Assembly: GCA_913031525.1 (NCBI GenBank)
Contig: CAJWGC010000070.1
Location: forward strand, 1-5,974
Source of the DNA: an uncultured Acidimicrobiia bacterium
GTDB taxonomy: Bacteria > Actinomycetota > Acidimicrobiia > Spongiisociales > UBA5794
Direction: 5' to 3'
Length of the DNA stretch: 5,974 nt
Shown here: positions 5,702-5,974 of the stretch, one piece after another
How positions within the stretch are numbered: the first letter of the stretch is position 1
Layout of the letters: the number at the start of each line of letters is the position of its first letter
The notes under the pieces: model-generated
Told to the model about the DNA's origin: nothing
The model's input: only the letters and a program-made list of their open reading frames with translations
Database searches by the model: none
Translations under genes and position numbers: made by a program

Positions 5702-5974
5702 ATGGCTACCCGTAGTGGCATTGATCTCATTTTGTCCGACTGCGAGCAATACTGGCTAGAAACCGGCGTTCCAAGACAAATCGTCGCTAAAATGAAGACT
5801 GATCTGGCAGATCATCTCCGCGATGCACTAGCCGAGGGACGAAACGTCGAAACGGTCATCGGAGCTGACCTGCTTAGCTTCGCCGAGTCCTGGGCATCTG
5901 GACCTCGCGACGCAGAGAGCTACACAGTACGGGAAGCGGTAGAACAGCGACGCCACGCTCGAAAGGAAATCTGG
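5702..5974 (+). CDS. Probable HAAS (DUF1700-like) N-terminal domain protein, 5' part
   Basis: The frame runs open from ATG 5702 through the right edge, giving the first 91 residues. After a short leader comes an amphipathic helical region with the pattern of HAAS/permease-prefix domains. It has a tyrosine-tryptophan helix (CEQYWLETGVP, residues 14-24), then MKTDLADHLRDALAEGRNVE (33-52) matching the hallmark L..HL..AL.EGR..E. A final helix FAESWAS (60-66) stands where such domains have LG.P...A..WA. A basic stretch follows (EAVEQRRHARKEIW, to the edge). In this family the domain usually precedes membrane segments or sits in proteins regulated by a PadR-type repressor; neither can be seen here. 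The assignment comes from pattern recall, so the gene is more certain than the family. It diverges from the MscS-family gene across 174 bp that contain two inverted repeats. Confidence 0.7.
   Translation, partial: MATRSGIDLILSDCEQYWLETGVPRQIVAKMKTDLADHLRDALAEGRNVETVIGADLLSFAESWASGPRDAESYTVREAVEQRRHARKEIW

Noticed and set aside
5524..5730. 68-residue minus-strand ORF whose stop overlaps the channel-gene ATG by an ATGA-type junction
   Set aside because: The overlap looks like translational coupling, but the product is Cys/Arg/Ser-rich without domain-like patterning, and it runs antisense across the start and ribosome-binding site of the HAAS-like gene.
1..5974. A novel defence, mobile or CRISPR-type system
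   Set aside because: No repeats with spacers, transposase, integrase, toxin-antitoxin pair or nuclease domain is present; the gene content is chaperone and membrane-channel housekeeping.

Overview
The window looks like chromosomal DNA from an actinobacterium of moderate GC content (about one half by eye). HspR is the MerR-type heat-shock repressor typical of Actinomycetota, and a dnaJ-hspR pair next to clpB under a HAIR-like operator is a hallmark of that phylum. The style of the unknown acidic protein and of the MscS homologue makes me think of Acidimicrobiia or a relative. That placement is an impression from protein style, not a search result.

Layout. Bases 1-645 hold the 3' end of a DnaJ gene of the zinc-finger-less class B (CbpA-like) type. 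It is followed after 2 bp by hspR (648-1046, +). A 216-residue acidic protein of unknown function lies on the opposite strand (1091-1741, -), convergent with hspR. It diverges from clpB (1814-4396, +) across a 72-bp gap. That gap holds a HAIR-like HspR operator, a sigma70-type promoter overlapping it, and a 12-bp palindrome across the -10 box. Convergent with clpB is an MscS-family mechanosensitive channel (4454-5527, -). Across a 174-bp divergent region with two 6-4-6 inverted repeats lies the start of a HAAS-like gene (5702 to the window edge, +).

How the genes work together. The left two thirds form a protein-quality-control module. DnaJ (with DnaK and GrpE, presumably encoded just upstream of the window) and ClpB form the bacterial disaggregation bi-chaperone. 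HspR, with DnaK as co-repressor in known systems, switches the module off when free DnaK is plentiful. The HAIR-like site in front of clpB fits clpB into that regulon although it is not in the dnaJ-hspR transcript. The right third is an osmotic or membrane-tension channel and an unrelated or accessory small-domain gene.

Most of the window is well-understood chromosome core. I do not see a previously undescribed defence or mobile system. The parts least explained are the acidic protein between hspR and clpB, the palindrome at the clpB start site, and the two dyads in the mscS divergent region. No RNA gene, insertion sequence, CRISPR array or convincing intrinsic terminator was found, and no intergenic gap exceeds 300 bases.
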